Below, one piece after another: positions 26,202 to 35,461 of a stretch of 64,000 nt of DNA; position 1 is the stretch's first letter; every line of letters begins with the position of its first letter. The DNA is taken from NCBI GenBank assembly GCA_963788505.1, contig CAWBGY010000011.1, positions 62,001-126,000 on the forward strand. Direction: 5' to 3'. The notes under the pieces are model-generated. The model saw nothing but the letters and a program-made list of their open reading frames with translations, was not told the DNA's origin and ran no database searches. A program made the position numbers and the translations under genes. The stretch is from JAIQFF01 sp963788505 (GTDB lineage Bacteria > Acidobacteriota > Terriglobia > Terriglobales > Acidobacteriaceae).

Positions 26202-26871
26202 ATGGTCGTTGACGGCTACTATTACGCGCTTGCGCTGGTTGGATCCGCTGTGCTCGTGGGCTGGCTGGCTGGGCCGGCATGGGCGCTGCCGTCATGCCTG
26301 CTGGCAGGTTTCTTCCTGTGGTTTTTCCGCGATCCCGAGAGGCTGATACCGGACTCTGCCGGCGCCGTGGTTTCGCCCGCCGACGGTAAGGTGACGGATG
26401 TGTCCTCCATGCTAATGAATGGCATCCCGCGCACCCGGATCAGCATTTTCTTGAGCGTGTTCGATGTGCATGTCAATCGCTCACCCTTGGCCGGCGTCAT
26501 CCGGGAAGTGCGCTATCAAAAGGGAAAGTTTCTCAACGCCATGAATCCGGCGTCGGCCGAGCACAACGAGCAGAACTCGGTCACGGTCGAGGGGGGCGGA
26601 CAGACCGTGATTTTCAAGCAGATCGCAGGACTGCTGGCGCGCAGGATCGTGTTTAACAAGCAAGTTGGGCGATCCGGTGAAACGGGGAGAACGGGTGGGT
26701 CTGATCAAATTCGGTTCGCGGGTTGATGTCTTGCTCGATGCCTCCGCCACGCTGCAGATCAAGGTGGGAGACCGGGTGAAGGGCGGGTCCAGCGTGCTGG
26801 CCTATCTGGGCCGCGTGCCAGAGCCCATGACCGCGGTCGGGGCGGAACCGACTCGTCAAGGAGCTCTGTGA
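26202..26871 (+). CDS. psd: Phosphatidylserine decarboxylase proenzyme (PSD-A type), frameshifted
   Basis: Psd makes phosphatidylethanolamine from phosphatidylserine and cleaves itself to form a pyruvoyl group. The start is ATG 26202. An N-terminal hydrophobic segment is followed by WFFRDPERLIP, VVSPADGKVTDV, SIFLSVFDVHVNRSP and SAEHNEQNSV. The frame shifts near 26660: KQVG continues in the next frame as GDPVKRGERVGLIKFGSRVD, which carries the self-cleavage motif GS(R). The joined protein is ~222 residues, the usual size of the short form. The stop overlaps the pssA start by one base (TGATG). The gene makes the main membrane lipid, so the shift is probably a sequencing error. Confidence 0.9.
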
Positions 26872-27749
26872 TGGATCCCGAAGTTCCGGAAATCCCGAGG
26901 CAGCGCAAGAGGCAACCTCCGCGGCGGCTGAGCAAGGGCTTGTACATTCTGCCTTCGTTATTTACCACCGCCAATATTGCCTTCGGGTACTACGCCATTC
27001 TGCAGATAACGCACGCCACCGTTGCCGATGCGTGGCATTTCGACAACGCCGCCAAGGCCATCGGGTTTGCGGTGCTGTTTGATGGTTTGGACGGCCGCAT
27101 TGCGCGTATGACCGGAACCAGCAGCGATTTTGGCCGGGAACTGGACTCACTGGCGGATGTGATCACCTTCGGCGTCGCACCGGCATTGCTGGCCTGGACC
27201 TGGGGATTTCGACAGTTGCCGCCAAGCATGGGCGATCTGTACACCAAGCTGCTGCAATTCGGCGCAATTGCCAGCTTCCTGTTTCTGATGGCCGGCGCCA
27301 GCCGGCTGGCCCGCTTCAACATTTCGGCCAACCCGCAGCCCTCCAACCCCGGTCGTCCGGGCAAGAAATATTTTGTCGGGATGCCGATTCCAGCGGGTGC
27401 GGGTGTGATCGCCGCCGTGGTGCATTTTTCCAATGGCGATCCCATCGCCTCCTGGTGGACTGCGCTGACCTGGATGTTGATGGTGGTGGCGGTAGGCTAC
27501 CTGATGGTGAGTACCTGGCGCTTTTACAGTTTCAAGGACATCGATATGGGTTCGCGGCAGCCATTCCGCCTGGTGATCTTATTTGGATTGTTGTTTGCGG
27601 CGATCCGCTTCTATTCCCAGTGGGTGCTGTTTCTGATCGCGTTGCTCTACGTATTTTCCGGCGTGTTCTGGCGTTTGAAGTGGATCTTCCGGCGGAAGGG
27701 AAGCCCGCCACCTCCTCCGGCCTACACCGAGGCGCCGCAGGCTTCATGA
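26871..27749 (+). CDS. pssA: CDP-diacylglycerol-serine O-phosphatidyltransferase (PssA)
   Basis: PssA makes phosphatidylserine, the substrate of the psd product just upstream. The CDP-alcohol phosphotransferase motif is present: DGLDGRIARMTGTSSDFGRELDSLADV written in two parts, DGLDGRIAR and FGRELDSLAD (form DGx2ARx8Gx3Dx3D). Seven or eight hydrophobic segments follow. The start is ATG 26871, overlapping the psd stop; GTG 26868 is an alternative. The stop overlaps the start of the next gene as ATGA (27746-27749). The overlaps suggest translational coupling and balanced production of both lipid enzymes. Confidence 0.94.
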   Translation: MDPEVPEIPRQRKRQPPRRLSKGLYILPSLFTTANIAFGYYAILQITHATVADAWHFDNAAKAIGFAVLFDGLDGRIARMTGTSSDFGRELDSLADVITFGVAPALLAWTWGFRQLPPSMGDLYTKLLQFGAIASFLFLMAGASRLARFNISANPQPSNPGRPGKKYFVGMPIPAGAGVIAAVVHFSNGDPIASWWTALTWMLMVVAVGYLMVSTWRFYSFKDIDMGSRQPFRLVILFGLLFAAIRFYSQWVLFLIALLYVFSGVFWRLKWIFRRKGSPPPPPAYTEAPQAS

Positions 27750-28827
27750 GCTCGAACTTCAAATCCGTTCCGGCTACGCATGCGGATCCGGTGCGGGCCG
27801 CGAATCTTTATCGCCTGGCCATCGTGGGCGCGGGCACGCTCAAGGGGAAAGAGGTAGCCGAGGTCCTGGGCGACCGCAATTTTCCTTCGCTGGACATCAA
27901 GCTGCTCGATGACAACGAATCTCTGGGCCAACTGGAGTCGATAGGCGACGAGGTTTCCTTCATTCAGAGCGTACGGGCCGAGCAATTCGAAAAGATTGAT
28001 TTCACTTTTTTCGCGTCCGACCAGGAATGCACCCGCCAGAACTGGAAAAAGGCGCAAGCCGCGGGCAGCGCCATCGTCGATCTTTCCTACGCTCTGGAGG
28101 ACGAACCGGATGCGGATGTGAAAGCGCCCTGGATCCAGCGGCAACTGGGCCAGACGCTCACGCCGGAGTTGCAGCCCGGGCCGGCGGTGGTGGCCGATCC
28201 TGCCGCCGTGGTGCTGGCGCTTCTGTTGTTGCGACTGCAGAAGGCCGCGGCGGTGAAGCGGGTTGTCGCCACGGTCTTCGAACCGGCATCGGAACACGGG
28301 CAGAAGGGTATGGACGAACTGCACGAGCAAACCGTGAACCTGCTTTCGTTCCAGCAGCTGCCAAAGAAAGTTTTCGACACCCAGGTCGCCTTCAATATGG
28401 TGGCGCGCTACGGTGAGCAGTCTGTCCCGGCGCTAGCCACGCTGGAACGCCGCGTGCTCAAGCACTATCAGCGGATCGCCGGCAAAGACGCGCCTCTGCT
28501 CTCGCTCCGTGTTGGTGCAGGCGCCCATCTTTCACGGACACGCGTTTACCCTGCACATCGAAATGGAAAAGCCGGTCGAGATCGATGGCATCTCCAAGGC
28601 TTTGGCGGGGGAGCATGTAACCATCACGGGTTTGGCGGAAGAGTCCCCCAGCAACGTGAATGCGGCGGGACAAGGAGACGTTCTGGTCTCGATCCAGCCC
28701 GACACAAATCTGGCCAACGGTCTGTGGTTGTGGGCGGCCTCGGATAACCTGCAGAATCGCCGCTGCCACCGCGGTCGAATGCGCCGAAAACATGGCCGCC
28801 ACCCGTCCCATAGGAAAGATCCAATGA
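27746..28827 (+). CDS. Aspartate-semialdehyde dehydrogenase-like protein without catalytic Cys, frameshifted twice
   Basis: The start is ATG 27746, overlapping the pssA stop. The Asd/ArgC Rossmann part (YRLAIVGAGTLKGKEVAEVL) and dimerisation part (ATVFEPASEHGQKGMDELHEQ) are clear. Frame changes near 28508 (to VLVQAPIFHGHAFTLHIEME) and near 28755 (to IAAATAVECAENMAATRPIG) give a stop at 28825-28827. Where Asd enzymes have the nucleophile in an NPNC motif, this protein reads VVADPAAVVLAL, so the cysteine is replaced by Ala. It thus resembles the USG-1 type of Asd homologue and is unlikely to be the dehydrogenase. Its role in a phospholipid/LPS operon is unknown. Confidence 0.8.
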
Positions 28828-29426
28828 GCCGTGTGGAGCCAGAGCTTGATGTGGTCGCGGGCGACTCGCCCGCGAGAGGCCGGCGAACATCCGATCAGCT
28901 TTCAAGTCCGAGGCGATCGCTTTTCCTCATCCCGCTGATTCTGGTCTTCAGCACCGCCTGCGGATATCACACCGCCGGCCACGCCGTCACGCTTCCCACA
29001 AACGTCCAGACCATCGCCATCCCCGCCTTCGTCAACCGGACGCAGACTTACAAGATCGAGCAGAGGTTGACTGCGGCCGTGGTACGCGAGATGGTGACGC
29101 GCACCCATTACCACATTCTGAACGAAGCCAGCGATTCCGCCGATGCCACGCTGCGCGGTACCGTGATCAGCACTTCGACTTCGCCCTTGACCTACGACTC
29201 GCAGACCGGGCGGGCCTCAAGCGCGCTGGTAGTGGTGACCGCCAAAGTGACGCTGACCGATCGCCAGGGCAAGGTGCTGTACGAAAATCCCGCCTACCTG
29301 TTTCGCGAGGAGTATCAGGTATCGCGCGAGCTTTCCAGTTTCTTTGAGGAAGACTCGCCCGCCCTGGAACGGCTGTCGCGCGAGTTTGCGCGCACGCTGG
29401 TGAGCAATGTACTGGAGGGTTTCTAA
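28824..29426 (+). CDS. lptE: LptE-like LPS-assembly lipoprotein
   Basis: LptE plugs the LptD barrel that inserts LPS into the outer membrane. The start is ATG 28824, overlapping the previous stop. The lipobox is LVFSTACGYH, followed by the LptE/DUF4136-like pattern LPTNVQTIAIPAFVNRTQ, IEQRLTAAVVREMV and LRGTVISTSTSPL. The lipobox Cys is at residue 46, much later than normal, because a GC palindrome (28853-28877, read AGDSPARG) is inserted before the signal helix. No ATG, GTG or TTG is available between palindrome and helix, so the repeat should be translated. lptD is not in the window. Confidence 0.87.
   Translation: MSRVEPELDVVAGDSPARGRRTSDQLSSPRRSLFLIPLILVFSTACGYHTAGHAVTLPTNVQTIAIPAFVNRTQTYKIEQRLTAAVVREMVTRTHYHILNEASDSADATLRGTVISTSTSPLTYDSQTGRASSALVVVTAKVTLTDRQGKVLYENPAYLFREEYQVSRELSSFFEEDSPALERLSREFARTLVSNVLEGF
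28853..28877. repeat. Family A GC palindrome inside lptE
   Basis: The core CGGGCGACTCGCCCG is identical to the one in lpxB and is read here as AGDSPA. It sits between the start codon and the signal peptide helix. Confidence 0.8.
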
Positions 29427-29442
29427 GTATGGAGGGTTTTTG

Positions 29443-30568
29443 ATGCGGGCCTTCGCCCAGGCCGATCACTTCGTCTCCGAGGTCGAAGCGCGCAAGCTGC
29501 GTCCCGTATATGTTTTCGTGGGCGACGAAACGTTCTTTCGCAAGCGTTGCCGCGAGGCCCTGCTCAAGCACCTGGTACCAGCCGACCTGCGCGATTTCAG
29601 CCTGTTTGATTTCGATCTCTCCGAGACCGATCTGGCGGAAGTTCTCGATCGCGCCCGCACGCCTTCGTTGATGGCGCCCTTTCAGGTGTTCTTTATCCGC
29701 GGGGTCAAGACCCTGTTCGGACGCGGATCGAACGAAGAGAAACTGGCCGCCATCGAGGCCTACAGCAAAGATCCCAACCCCGATGCGGTGCTGATTTTTG
29801 TGGCCGACCACATCAGCATCCCGGCCGATGCCCGGCGCATGGACATGACCGACAAAGAGCGCTACGAGCGTATCCGGGAGACCCTGGGACGGATATTGCG
29901 CCATCGTCGAACTGGCCCGGGTCGAAGAGAGTGAAGCGGTCCGCTGGATCGGCGAATACGGCAGCACGCGCGATGTGAAGATTGACGCCGACGCCGCCCG
30001 CGAACTGGTGGACGCCCTCGGCGGAGACATGATGATGGTCTCGAACGAACTGGAGAAGCTGATTCTCTACGTCGGCGAGAAGAAGCGCATCACCCTGGGC
30101 GATGTGGAAACCATGGTGCTGGCCGCGAAGCAGCGATCGCTCTACGAACTGACCGACGCTATTTCTTCCAAAGACCGGGTGCGCGCCCTGCAAATGCTGA
30201 ACGCCATCCTGAGCACGGGCGACGGCGACGACGCCGCCATCGGGCATCTCTACATGCTGGCGAAAACCTTTCGCCAGATGCTGGTGATCCTGGAACGAAA
30301 TGTGCGCGACCAGCGCATGCTTTGGGCCGCGCTCTGGCAGGGGTTTCGCGTCCCTCCCTTCGCCGCCGATGACATCATCCGGCAAGCCCGGCGTTACAAA
30401 TCGAAGCGCGAACTCACCCGCGCCCTTCGCCTGGTCGCAAAAACTGACCTGGCCTTGCGCTCCAATCCGCCCACCAAGCGCTTCGTGCTGGAAAAACTGA
30501 TCCTCGATCTTACCGCCGAAGCCAAGCCTGAAATTCCGGGATGGTCGCAGGAAGAACTGCCGGTGTAG
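29443..30568 (+). CDS. holA: DNA polymerase III subunit delta (HolA), frameshifted
   Basis: HolA opens the sliding clamp in the clamp-loader complex. The start is ATG 29443 with GGAGGG ten bases upstream, 16 bases after lptE, the usual lptE-holA order. The first part has VYVFVGDETFFRKRCREALL and MAPFQVFFIRGVKTL. Near 29893 a G-run shifts the frame from ETLGR to DGYCAIVELARVEESEAVRW, and the second part runs to a stop at 30566-30568 with AARELVDALGGDMMMVSNELEKL and KFRQM-like AKTFRQMLVI. The gene is essential in bacteria studied, so a one-base sequencing error is the simplest explanation. Confidence 0.9.
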
Positions 30569-30578
30569 GAATGGTTCG

Positions 30579-31157
30579 ATGACAATCAGACACGTATTCC
30601 GCCTTCTGTTACTCCTTCCCTGGGTCATATTCCTGATTTATTGGATCATCGGTGCGTTCAAGACGCGCGCCACTCGCGAAAAGGAGTCGTTCGCCTCCCG
30701 GTACCTGGTTGTAGTGGTGGAGGTCGTCGCGTACCTGCTGGTATTCAGCCATGCAACAGAAATCGGATTTTTGGGTCAGCGATTCATTCCGCACACTCTG
30801 ATCGGAGCGCTTTTGGGGGTGTTGCTGACCTGGCTTGGATTAGGGTTGGCCATCTGGGCCCGCTACCATCTGGCGGAATACTGGAGCGCAAGGGTAACGA
30901 TTAAAGAGGACCATCAACTCATCCGCACGGGTCCGTATGCTCATCTCCGGCACCCCATTTACTCCGGGCTGATTTTGGCCACGATTGGCACGGCCCTGGT
31001 AATCGGCAAGTGGCGATGCCTGCTCGGCCTTCTCCTGGCGGTGATTGGGTATTGCATCAAAGCCCGGAAGGAAGAGGAGATGCTGACGCAGCAATTCGGT
31101 GACGCCTTCGGCGAACACCAGAAGCACGCCGGCTTTTTGTTGCCGCGCTTTCGGTAA
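30579..31157 (+). CDS. Isoprenylcysteine carboxyl methyltransferase-like (ICMT/PEMT) membrane protein
   Basis: This 192-residue integral membrane protein has four or five helices. Its conserved ICMT C-terminal pattern is LIRTGPYAHLRHPIYSGLIL (RTGPYxxxRHPxY), followed by KARKEEEMLTQQFGDAFGEH. Prokaryotic members methylate diverse small or lipid substrates with SAM, and the substrate cannot be told from the sequence. The gene begins 10 bases after holA and ends 5 bases before the N-acetyltransferase, so all three are probably co-transcribed. Confidence 0.85.
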   Translation: MTIRHVFRLLLLLPWVIFLIYWIIGAFKTRATREKESFASRYLVVVVEVVAYLLVFSHATEIGFLGQRFIPHTLIGALLGVLLTWLGLGLAIWARYHLAEYWSARVTIKEDHQLIRTGPYAHLRHPIYSGLILATIGTALVIGKWRCLLGLLLAVIGYCIKARKEEEMLTQQFGDAFGEHQKHAGFLLPRFR

Positions 31158-31162
31158 ATCCC

Positions 31163-31927
31163 GTGATTGTGCCATCCGTGGTTTCCGGTTATCTGCAGCG
31201 TATCGGGTATACCGGTCCGCGCCAGCCGGATCTGGAAATGTTGCGCAGCCTGCATCGCGCCCACATGCTTTCCGTACCGTTCGAGAATCTCGATATTTCG
31301 CTCGGCCGGAACATTATCTGCGAGGAAGATAGCTTTCTGCGCAAGATCGTTGAACGGCGGCGCGGCGGGTTTTGTTATGAACTGAACGGCGCGTTCGCGG
31401 CCTTGCTGCGCCAGCTGGGATTCAAAGTCACGCTGCTTTCGGCGCGCGTGCCGCGCGAAGACGGGAGCTCCTCGCCGGAATTCGATCATCTGGCGCTGCG
31501 AGTCGATCTGGAAAGGCCCTGGCTGGCGGACGTTGGCTTTGGCGACCTGTTCATCGCTCCCTTACGACTGGAAATCGGCCAAGAACAGGAACAGGATGGG
31601 CGCAGGTTTCGAATCGTGGAGCAGGACGGGCGCCTTCAACTTGACCGCACCGAGCCCGACGGTAAATGGAAACGGCAATATTCTTTTACGCTCGTCCCCA
31701 GAAGTCTGGATGAGTTCGCATCCATGTGTCACTACCATCAAACCTCGCCGGAATCGCCCTTCACCCGCAGAAAGGTTTGCAGCATGGCGACCCCCGATGG
31801 ACGGATCACGATCTCAGATTACAAGCTGATCATCACCAGAAATGGTGAAAAGCAGGAACGCCCGCTCAACTCAGAGGATGAGCGGCAGTGCGCCCTGCAA
31901 GAATATTTCGGAGTAGTTTTAGGCTGA
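31163..31927 (+). CDS. nat: Arylamine N-acetyltransferase
   Basis: NAT enzymes transfer acetyl from acetyl-CoA to arylamines or hydrazines through a cysteine-protease-like triad. Here the triad is Cys71 (RRGGFCYELNG), His109 (PEFDHLALRV) and Asp123 (LADVGFGD), all in the expected contexts. The length of 254 residues is normal for bacterial forms. The start is GTG 31163, and it converges on rpsT with 30 bases between the stops. Confidence 0.95.
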   Translation: MIVPSVVSGYLQRIGYTGPRQPDLEMLRSLHRAHMLSVPFENLDISLGRNIICEEDSFLRKIVERRRGGFCYELNGAFAALLRQLGFKVTLLSARVPREDGSSSPEFDHLALRVDLERPWLADVGFGDLFIAPLRLEIGQEQEQDGRRFRIVEQDGRLQLDRTEPDGKWKRQYSFTLVPRSLDEFASMCHYHQTSPESPFTRRKVCSMATPDGRITISDYKLIITRNGEKQERPLNSEDERQCALQEYFGVVLG

Positions 31928-31957
31928 AACCAGAAGCTAGAAGCCAGCAGCGCTTTT

Positions 31958-32221
31958 CTACTTCAGCGCATTCACTCGCGCGTTCAGGCGCGACTTATAG
32001 CGTGACGCAGTGTTCTCGTGGATCACGCCCTTCTGGATGGCCTTGTCGAGGGCGGAAACAGTCTGTCTGAAAACCACCTCGGCGCCGGCCTTGTCGCCTT
32101 TGGCCAGGGCCTCACGCAGGTCGCGCAAAGCTCCGCGCAGGCGGGAGGTATTAGCGCGGTTGCGCACGGTTCGGGTCTCGGTCTGACGGGCGCGCTTCAG
32201 CGCCGAAAAATGATTTGCCAT
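31958..32221 (-). CDS. rpsT: 30S ribosomal protein S20
   Basis: This 87-residue basic helical protein (MANHFSALKRARQTETRTVRNR) has the S20 pattern of Lys/Arg-rich helices (SALDKAIQKGVIHENTASRYKSRLNARV). It binds 16S rRNA in the body of the 30S subunit. The start is ATG 32221. It is transcribed divergently from the Ycf46-like gene, 92 bases apart. Confidence 0.97.
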   Translation of the reverse strand: MANHFSALKRARQTETRTVRNRANTSRLRGALRDLREALAKGDKAGAEVVFRQTVSALDKAIQKGVIHENTASRYKSRLNARVNALK

Positions 32222-32313
32222 GTCTGCTTGTTACCTTCGTTTCTATGGAGAGGTATTCCGATTGCTCTGGAATAGGCTATTTTACGGGAGTAAGTCGTTG
32301 CTGGTCAAACCTT

Positions 32314-33891
32314 ATGACGGATCCCCTCGAACGTCTGAAGATCCTGCTCAGCTCTTCCACTCCAATCGTCGTGATGGAGACGGTGGAAGAGATGCGCGCG
32401 GTGCGGCTGGTGCGGGCCGCGTGCTCGTCGCTGAGCCTGGCTACCTTCGAGTGGAGCATCGCCAGCGGACTGGTCCGCTGCGGCAGCGATGTCGGAGAGT
32501 TGGTCCCGGAAACAGGCTTTCCCGCTCACGATCCCAATCAGTCCGGCGCCCAGGGGCTCTACAACAGCCGGGAACCCGCGCAGGCGCTCAGCAACCTGGA
32601 GGCCATGTCCTTGGAAGCGGCCTTCGTCCTCAAAGACTTCCATCGCCACATGGATGACCCCGTCGTGGTGCGACGGCTGCGCGACGTGGGCCAGAAGTTT
32701 TCCGCCAATCGCCGCACCGTCATCATCACCGCGCCTTCCATCACCATCCCGGCGGAACTGGGCAGCCTGGTTGAATTTCTGGAACTCCCGCTGCCGGATC
32801 GACAGCGCCTGCGCCAGATCATCGACGAGATGACGGTCAGGGTAGGGAAAACGCGTACCCTGAAACGCACGTTAGATGCTCCGGGCCTGGATGCCATGGC
32901 GAACAACCTGCGCGGCCTGACTGAAGAAGAAGCGGAACGCGCCGCTTCCCAGGCAATCGTGACCCGGTATGGAATTACGGCAGAAACCGTCACTGACGTG
33001 CTGCAGGCGAAAAAGGAGCAGCTGCGCCACTCCGGAATGCTGGAGTTCATTGACGCTTCGGAGAATCTGGCCAGCGTGGGCGGCCTGGACAATCTCAAGC
33101 GCTGGCTGGCGCAGCGCCGAGGCACCTGGGAAGACGCCGCTCGCGAATTTGGCCTGGAGCCGCCGCGCGGCGCCATCATTCTTGGAGTGCAGGGCTGCGG
33201 CAAGAGCATGTGTGCGCGTGCCATTGCCGGAGAATGGAAACTTCCGCTGGTCAAGTTCGATACTGCCGCCATCTTCGACAAGTACATCGGCGAAACAGAA
33301 AAGCGGATCCAGAAAGTATTTCGCGTAGCCGAAGGACTGGCGCCCTGCGTGTTCTGGATCGACGAACTGGAAAAAATATTCGCCGGCAGCGGGGCGGATT
33401 CGGCCTCGGTCGACGCCGGGGTTTCTTCGCGTATCCTGGCCGCCTTTCTGTCCTGGATGCAGGACCGCAAAGCGCCGGTTTTCGTGGCGGCCACCTGCAA
33501 CAATGTGACGGTTCTGCCTCCGGAGCTGATTCGAAAAGGACGCTTCGACGAGCTCTTCTTCGTCGATCTGCCCAACCAGGCCGAGCGCAAACAAATCTTT
33601 GCGATTCACCTGGCAAAGCGGAAACGGAATCCCGCAGAGTTTGATCTGGACCAGGTAGCCGCTGCCGCCCGGGGATATTCCGGGGCGGAGATTGAGGCCG
33701 CAGTGCAGACTGCCCTGTACGCCGCATTTGCCAACAAACAGACGGTGACCACAGCAGGCTTGCTGGACGCGCTGAAGGCGACCGTGCCGCTGTCGGTTAC
33801 CCGGTCAGAGGAAATCGAAGAACTGAGAGCCTGGGCCAGTCAACGGGCGGTGCCGGCATCGCTGGCGGATGCAAAAGCGGAGGGAGCTTGA
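32314..33891 (+). CDS. Ycf46-like AAA+ ATPase
   Basis: This 525-residue protein has an N-terminal ~250-residue Ycf46-type region (PIVVMETVEEMRAVRLVRAA; VIITAPSITIPAELGSLVEFLELPLP). One AAA+ module follows: Walker A GVQGCGKSMCARAIAGEWKLP, Walker B CVFWIDELEKIFAG, second region RKGRFDELFFVDLPN with the arginine finger, and a sensor-2-like GYSGAEIEAAV. The unusual QGCGKS P-loop is characteristic of the Ycf46/slr0374 group known from cyanobacteria and plastids. That group has been linked to CO2 or photosynthesis control there, though the function is otherwise unclear. The start is ATG 32314; the frame is open to 32215. No partner gene is adjacent. Confidence 0.88.
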   Translation: MTDPLERLKILLSSSTPIVVMETVEEMRAVRLVRAACSSLSLATFEWSIASGLVRCGSDVGELVPETGFPAHDPNQSGAQGLYNSREPAQALSNLEAMSLEAAFVLKDFHRHMDDPVVVRRLRDVGQKFSANRRTVIITAPSITIPAELGSLVEFLELPLPDRQRLRQIIDEMTVRVGKTRTLKRTLDAPGLDAMANNLRGLTEEEAERAASQAIVTRYGITAETVTDVLQAKKEQLRHSGMLEFIDASENLASVGGLDNLKRWLAQRRGTWEDAAREFGLEPPRGAIILGVQGCGKSMCARAIAGEWKLPLVKFDTAAIFDKYIGETEKRIQKVFRVAEGLAPCVFWIDELEKIFAGSGADSASVDAGVSSRILAAFLSWMQDRKAPVFVAATCNNVTVLPPELIRKGRFDELFFVDLPNQAERKQIFAIHLAKRKRNPAEFDLDQVAAAARGYSGAEIEAAVQTALYAAFANKQTVTTAGLLDALKATVPLSVTRSEEIEELRAWASQRAVPASLADAKAEGA

Positions 33892-33904
33892 GTTGCGAGA
33901 GGCG

Positions 33905-34112
33905 TGTCATCCTGAGCGGAGCGGCTGCTTCGCTCCGCGAAGCAGCCACGGAGTCGAAGGACCCCTTTAGCCGGCACGTACCCCGCCCCGATTTATTCTG
34001 AGAACCAGGCAGAGCCAGGAAATCCCGGCGTGGACACGTCGTTTTCCCAATAGGGGTCCTTCGGCGCGTCTGCCCCTTCGCTGGCGAAGGGGCATCCTTG
34101 CTCAGGATGACA
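33905..34112. repeat. Family E composite inverted-repeat element (copy 2)
   Basis: The left arm 33905-33970 (TGTCATCCTGAGCGGAGCGG ... GAAGGACCCC) and right arm 34049-34112 (AATAGGGGTCCTTCGG ... GCTCAGGATGACA) are reverse complements with internal hairpins and flank ~78 bp. It lies between the convergent stops of the Ycf46-like and M20 genes. Confidence 0.85.
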
Positions 34113-34127
34113 GCCATAGGCAGTTGG

Positions 34128-35420
34128 TCACTTGAGTAGATTCCTCAGCAGAGCGACCTCCGCTTCAATTCCCGTGTGCAGCGCGGGATCTACGTCAGGA
34201 GCAAACAGGGGCGAATGATTCGAGGGCAAGTTCGTTCCCGTGGATTTCGCTTCCGCATATTTTTCCGGGTCCGCTCCTCCCAGGCTGAAATAGAACGACG
34301 GCACGCCCTGGGCGGTGAAGTAGGAAAAATCCTCCGAAGCCATCCCCGGCTCCTCGACCACCACGTTGTCTTTGCCGAGCGTGGCTTCGAGAACACCCTG
34401 CATGCGCCGGGCCAGGGCTGGGTCGTTGTACACGGCGTCCGTGCCCTCGACGTGTTCAATCTTGGGTTCCTGGGTGGCGCCGGCGGCGTTCGCTTCCGCC
34501 TTGGTGATCCGCTCGATAGCCGCCAGCACCTGTTTGCGCACTTCAGGCTTGTAGCTGCGGACGGTCAGCCCCAGTTCCGCGTGATCGGGGATGATGTTGT
34601 TCTTGGTGCCGGCCTGAATATATCCGACCGTAACGACGGCCACTTCTCCAGGCCTTACCTCGCGGGAAACAATGGTCTGTAAAGTGACCACGACGCGGGC
34701 CGCGATCACGATCGGATCGATCGTGCTGTTGGGCATCGAGCCGTGTCCGCCCTTTCCATAGATCGTAATGCGCAGGGAATCCGCATTGGAGAACCGGTAG
34801 CCAGACCCGACCCCGACCTTCCCCGCAGGGAGCTCGTTGCCCACATGCAAGGCCAGGGCAACATCCGGCTTGGGGAAACGCGTCATCAGGCCGTCTTCGA
34901 TCATTCGCTTGGCGCCCGTGATCGTTTCCTCGGCGGGCTGGCCGATCAGGATGAGCGTTCCGTGCCAGGTGTTTTTGCTGTGCGCCATGATGTCGGCCGT
35001 CCCGAACAATGCGGCCATATGAACGTCGTGCCCGCAGGCGTGCATGACCCCGACTTCGCGTCCGGAATCGTCTTTGGTACGGACCTTGCTGGCGTAGGGC
35101 AGGCCGGTCTTTTCCTCGACCGGAAGGGCGTCAAGCTCGGTGCGAAGCATCACGGTTGGCCCCGCGCCGTTCTTAAGGATGGCCACCACCCCGGTGCCGC
35201 CTACGTGTTCGGTCACGGCGTAGCCCAGGTCCCGCAGGCGGCCGGCCAGTTTCTCTGCAGTCTGTGTTTCATGGGAAGAGAGTTCGGGATGCTCATGAAT
35301 ATCCACATATAAGGCGTGGGCTTCGGGATAGACGGTTTGTACCTCGGCGGTGGGGGACGGAGTCTGGGCCCAGGCGATGGCGGTCAACATTACAAGCAGG
35401 AAAGAATATGTCAGTTTCAT
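34128..35420 (-). CDS. Secreted M20 amidohydrolase (IAA-amino-acid hydrolase-like)
   Basis: This 430-residue protein starts at ATG 35420 with a signal peptide (MKLTYSFLLVMLTAIAWAQ). The M20D metal site is seen as HACGHDVHMAAL, with the catalytic Glu in GQPAEETITGAKRM, and the dimerisation lid starts at YGKGGHGSMPNSTIDPI. Such enzymes hydrolyse N-acyl amino acids or conjugates. Export suggests action on external or periplasmic peptide-like substrates. It stands alone, flanked by repeat elements E2 and D2. Confidence 0.92.
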   Translation of the reverse strand: MKLTYSFLLVMLTAIAWAQTPSPTAEVQTVYPEAHALYVDIHEHPELSSHETQTAEKLAGRLRDLGYAVTEHVGGTGVVAILKNGAGPTVMLRTELDALPVEEKTGLPYASKVRTKDDSGREVGVMHACGHDVHMAALFGTADIMAHSKNTWHGTLILIGQPAEETITGAKRMIEDGLMTRFPKPDVALALHVGNELPAGKVGVGSGYRFSNADSLRITIYGKGGHGSMPNSTIDPIVIAARVVVTLQTIVSREVRPGEVAVVTVGYIQAGTKNNIIPDHAELGLTVRSYKPEVRKQVLAAIERITKAEANAAGATQEPKIEHVEGTDAVYNDPALARRMQGVLEATLGKDNVVVEEPGMASEDFSYFTAQGVPSFYFSLGGADPEKYAEAKSTGTNLPSNHSPLFAPDVDPALHTGIEAEVALLRNLLK

Positions 35421-35461
35421 CGTGGCCGCATGATATCCGGACTGAGGGACGGCCTGCAATC

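Noticed and set aside
29880..29940. Programmed frameshift in holA considered
   Set aside because: There is no typical slippery heptamer with downstream structure, and many unrelated genes in the window show the same kind of one-base shift, so sequencing error is simpler.
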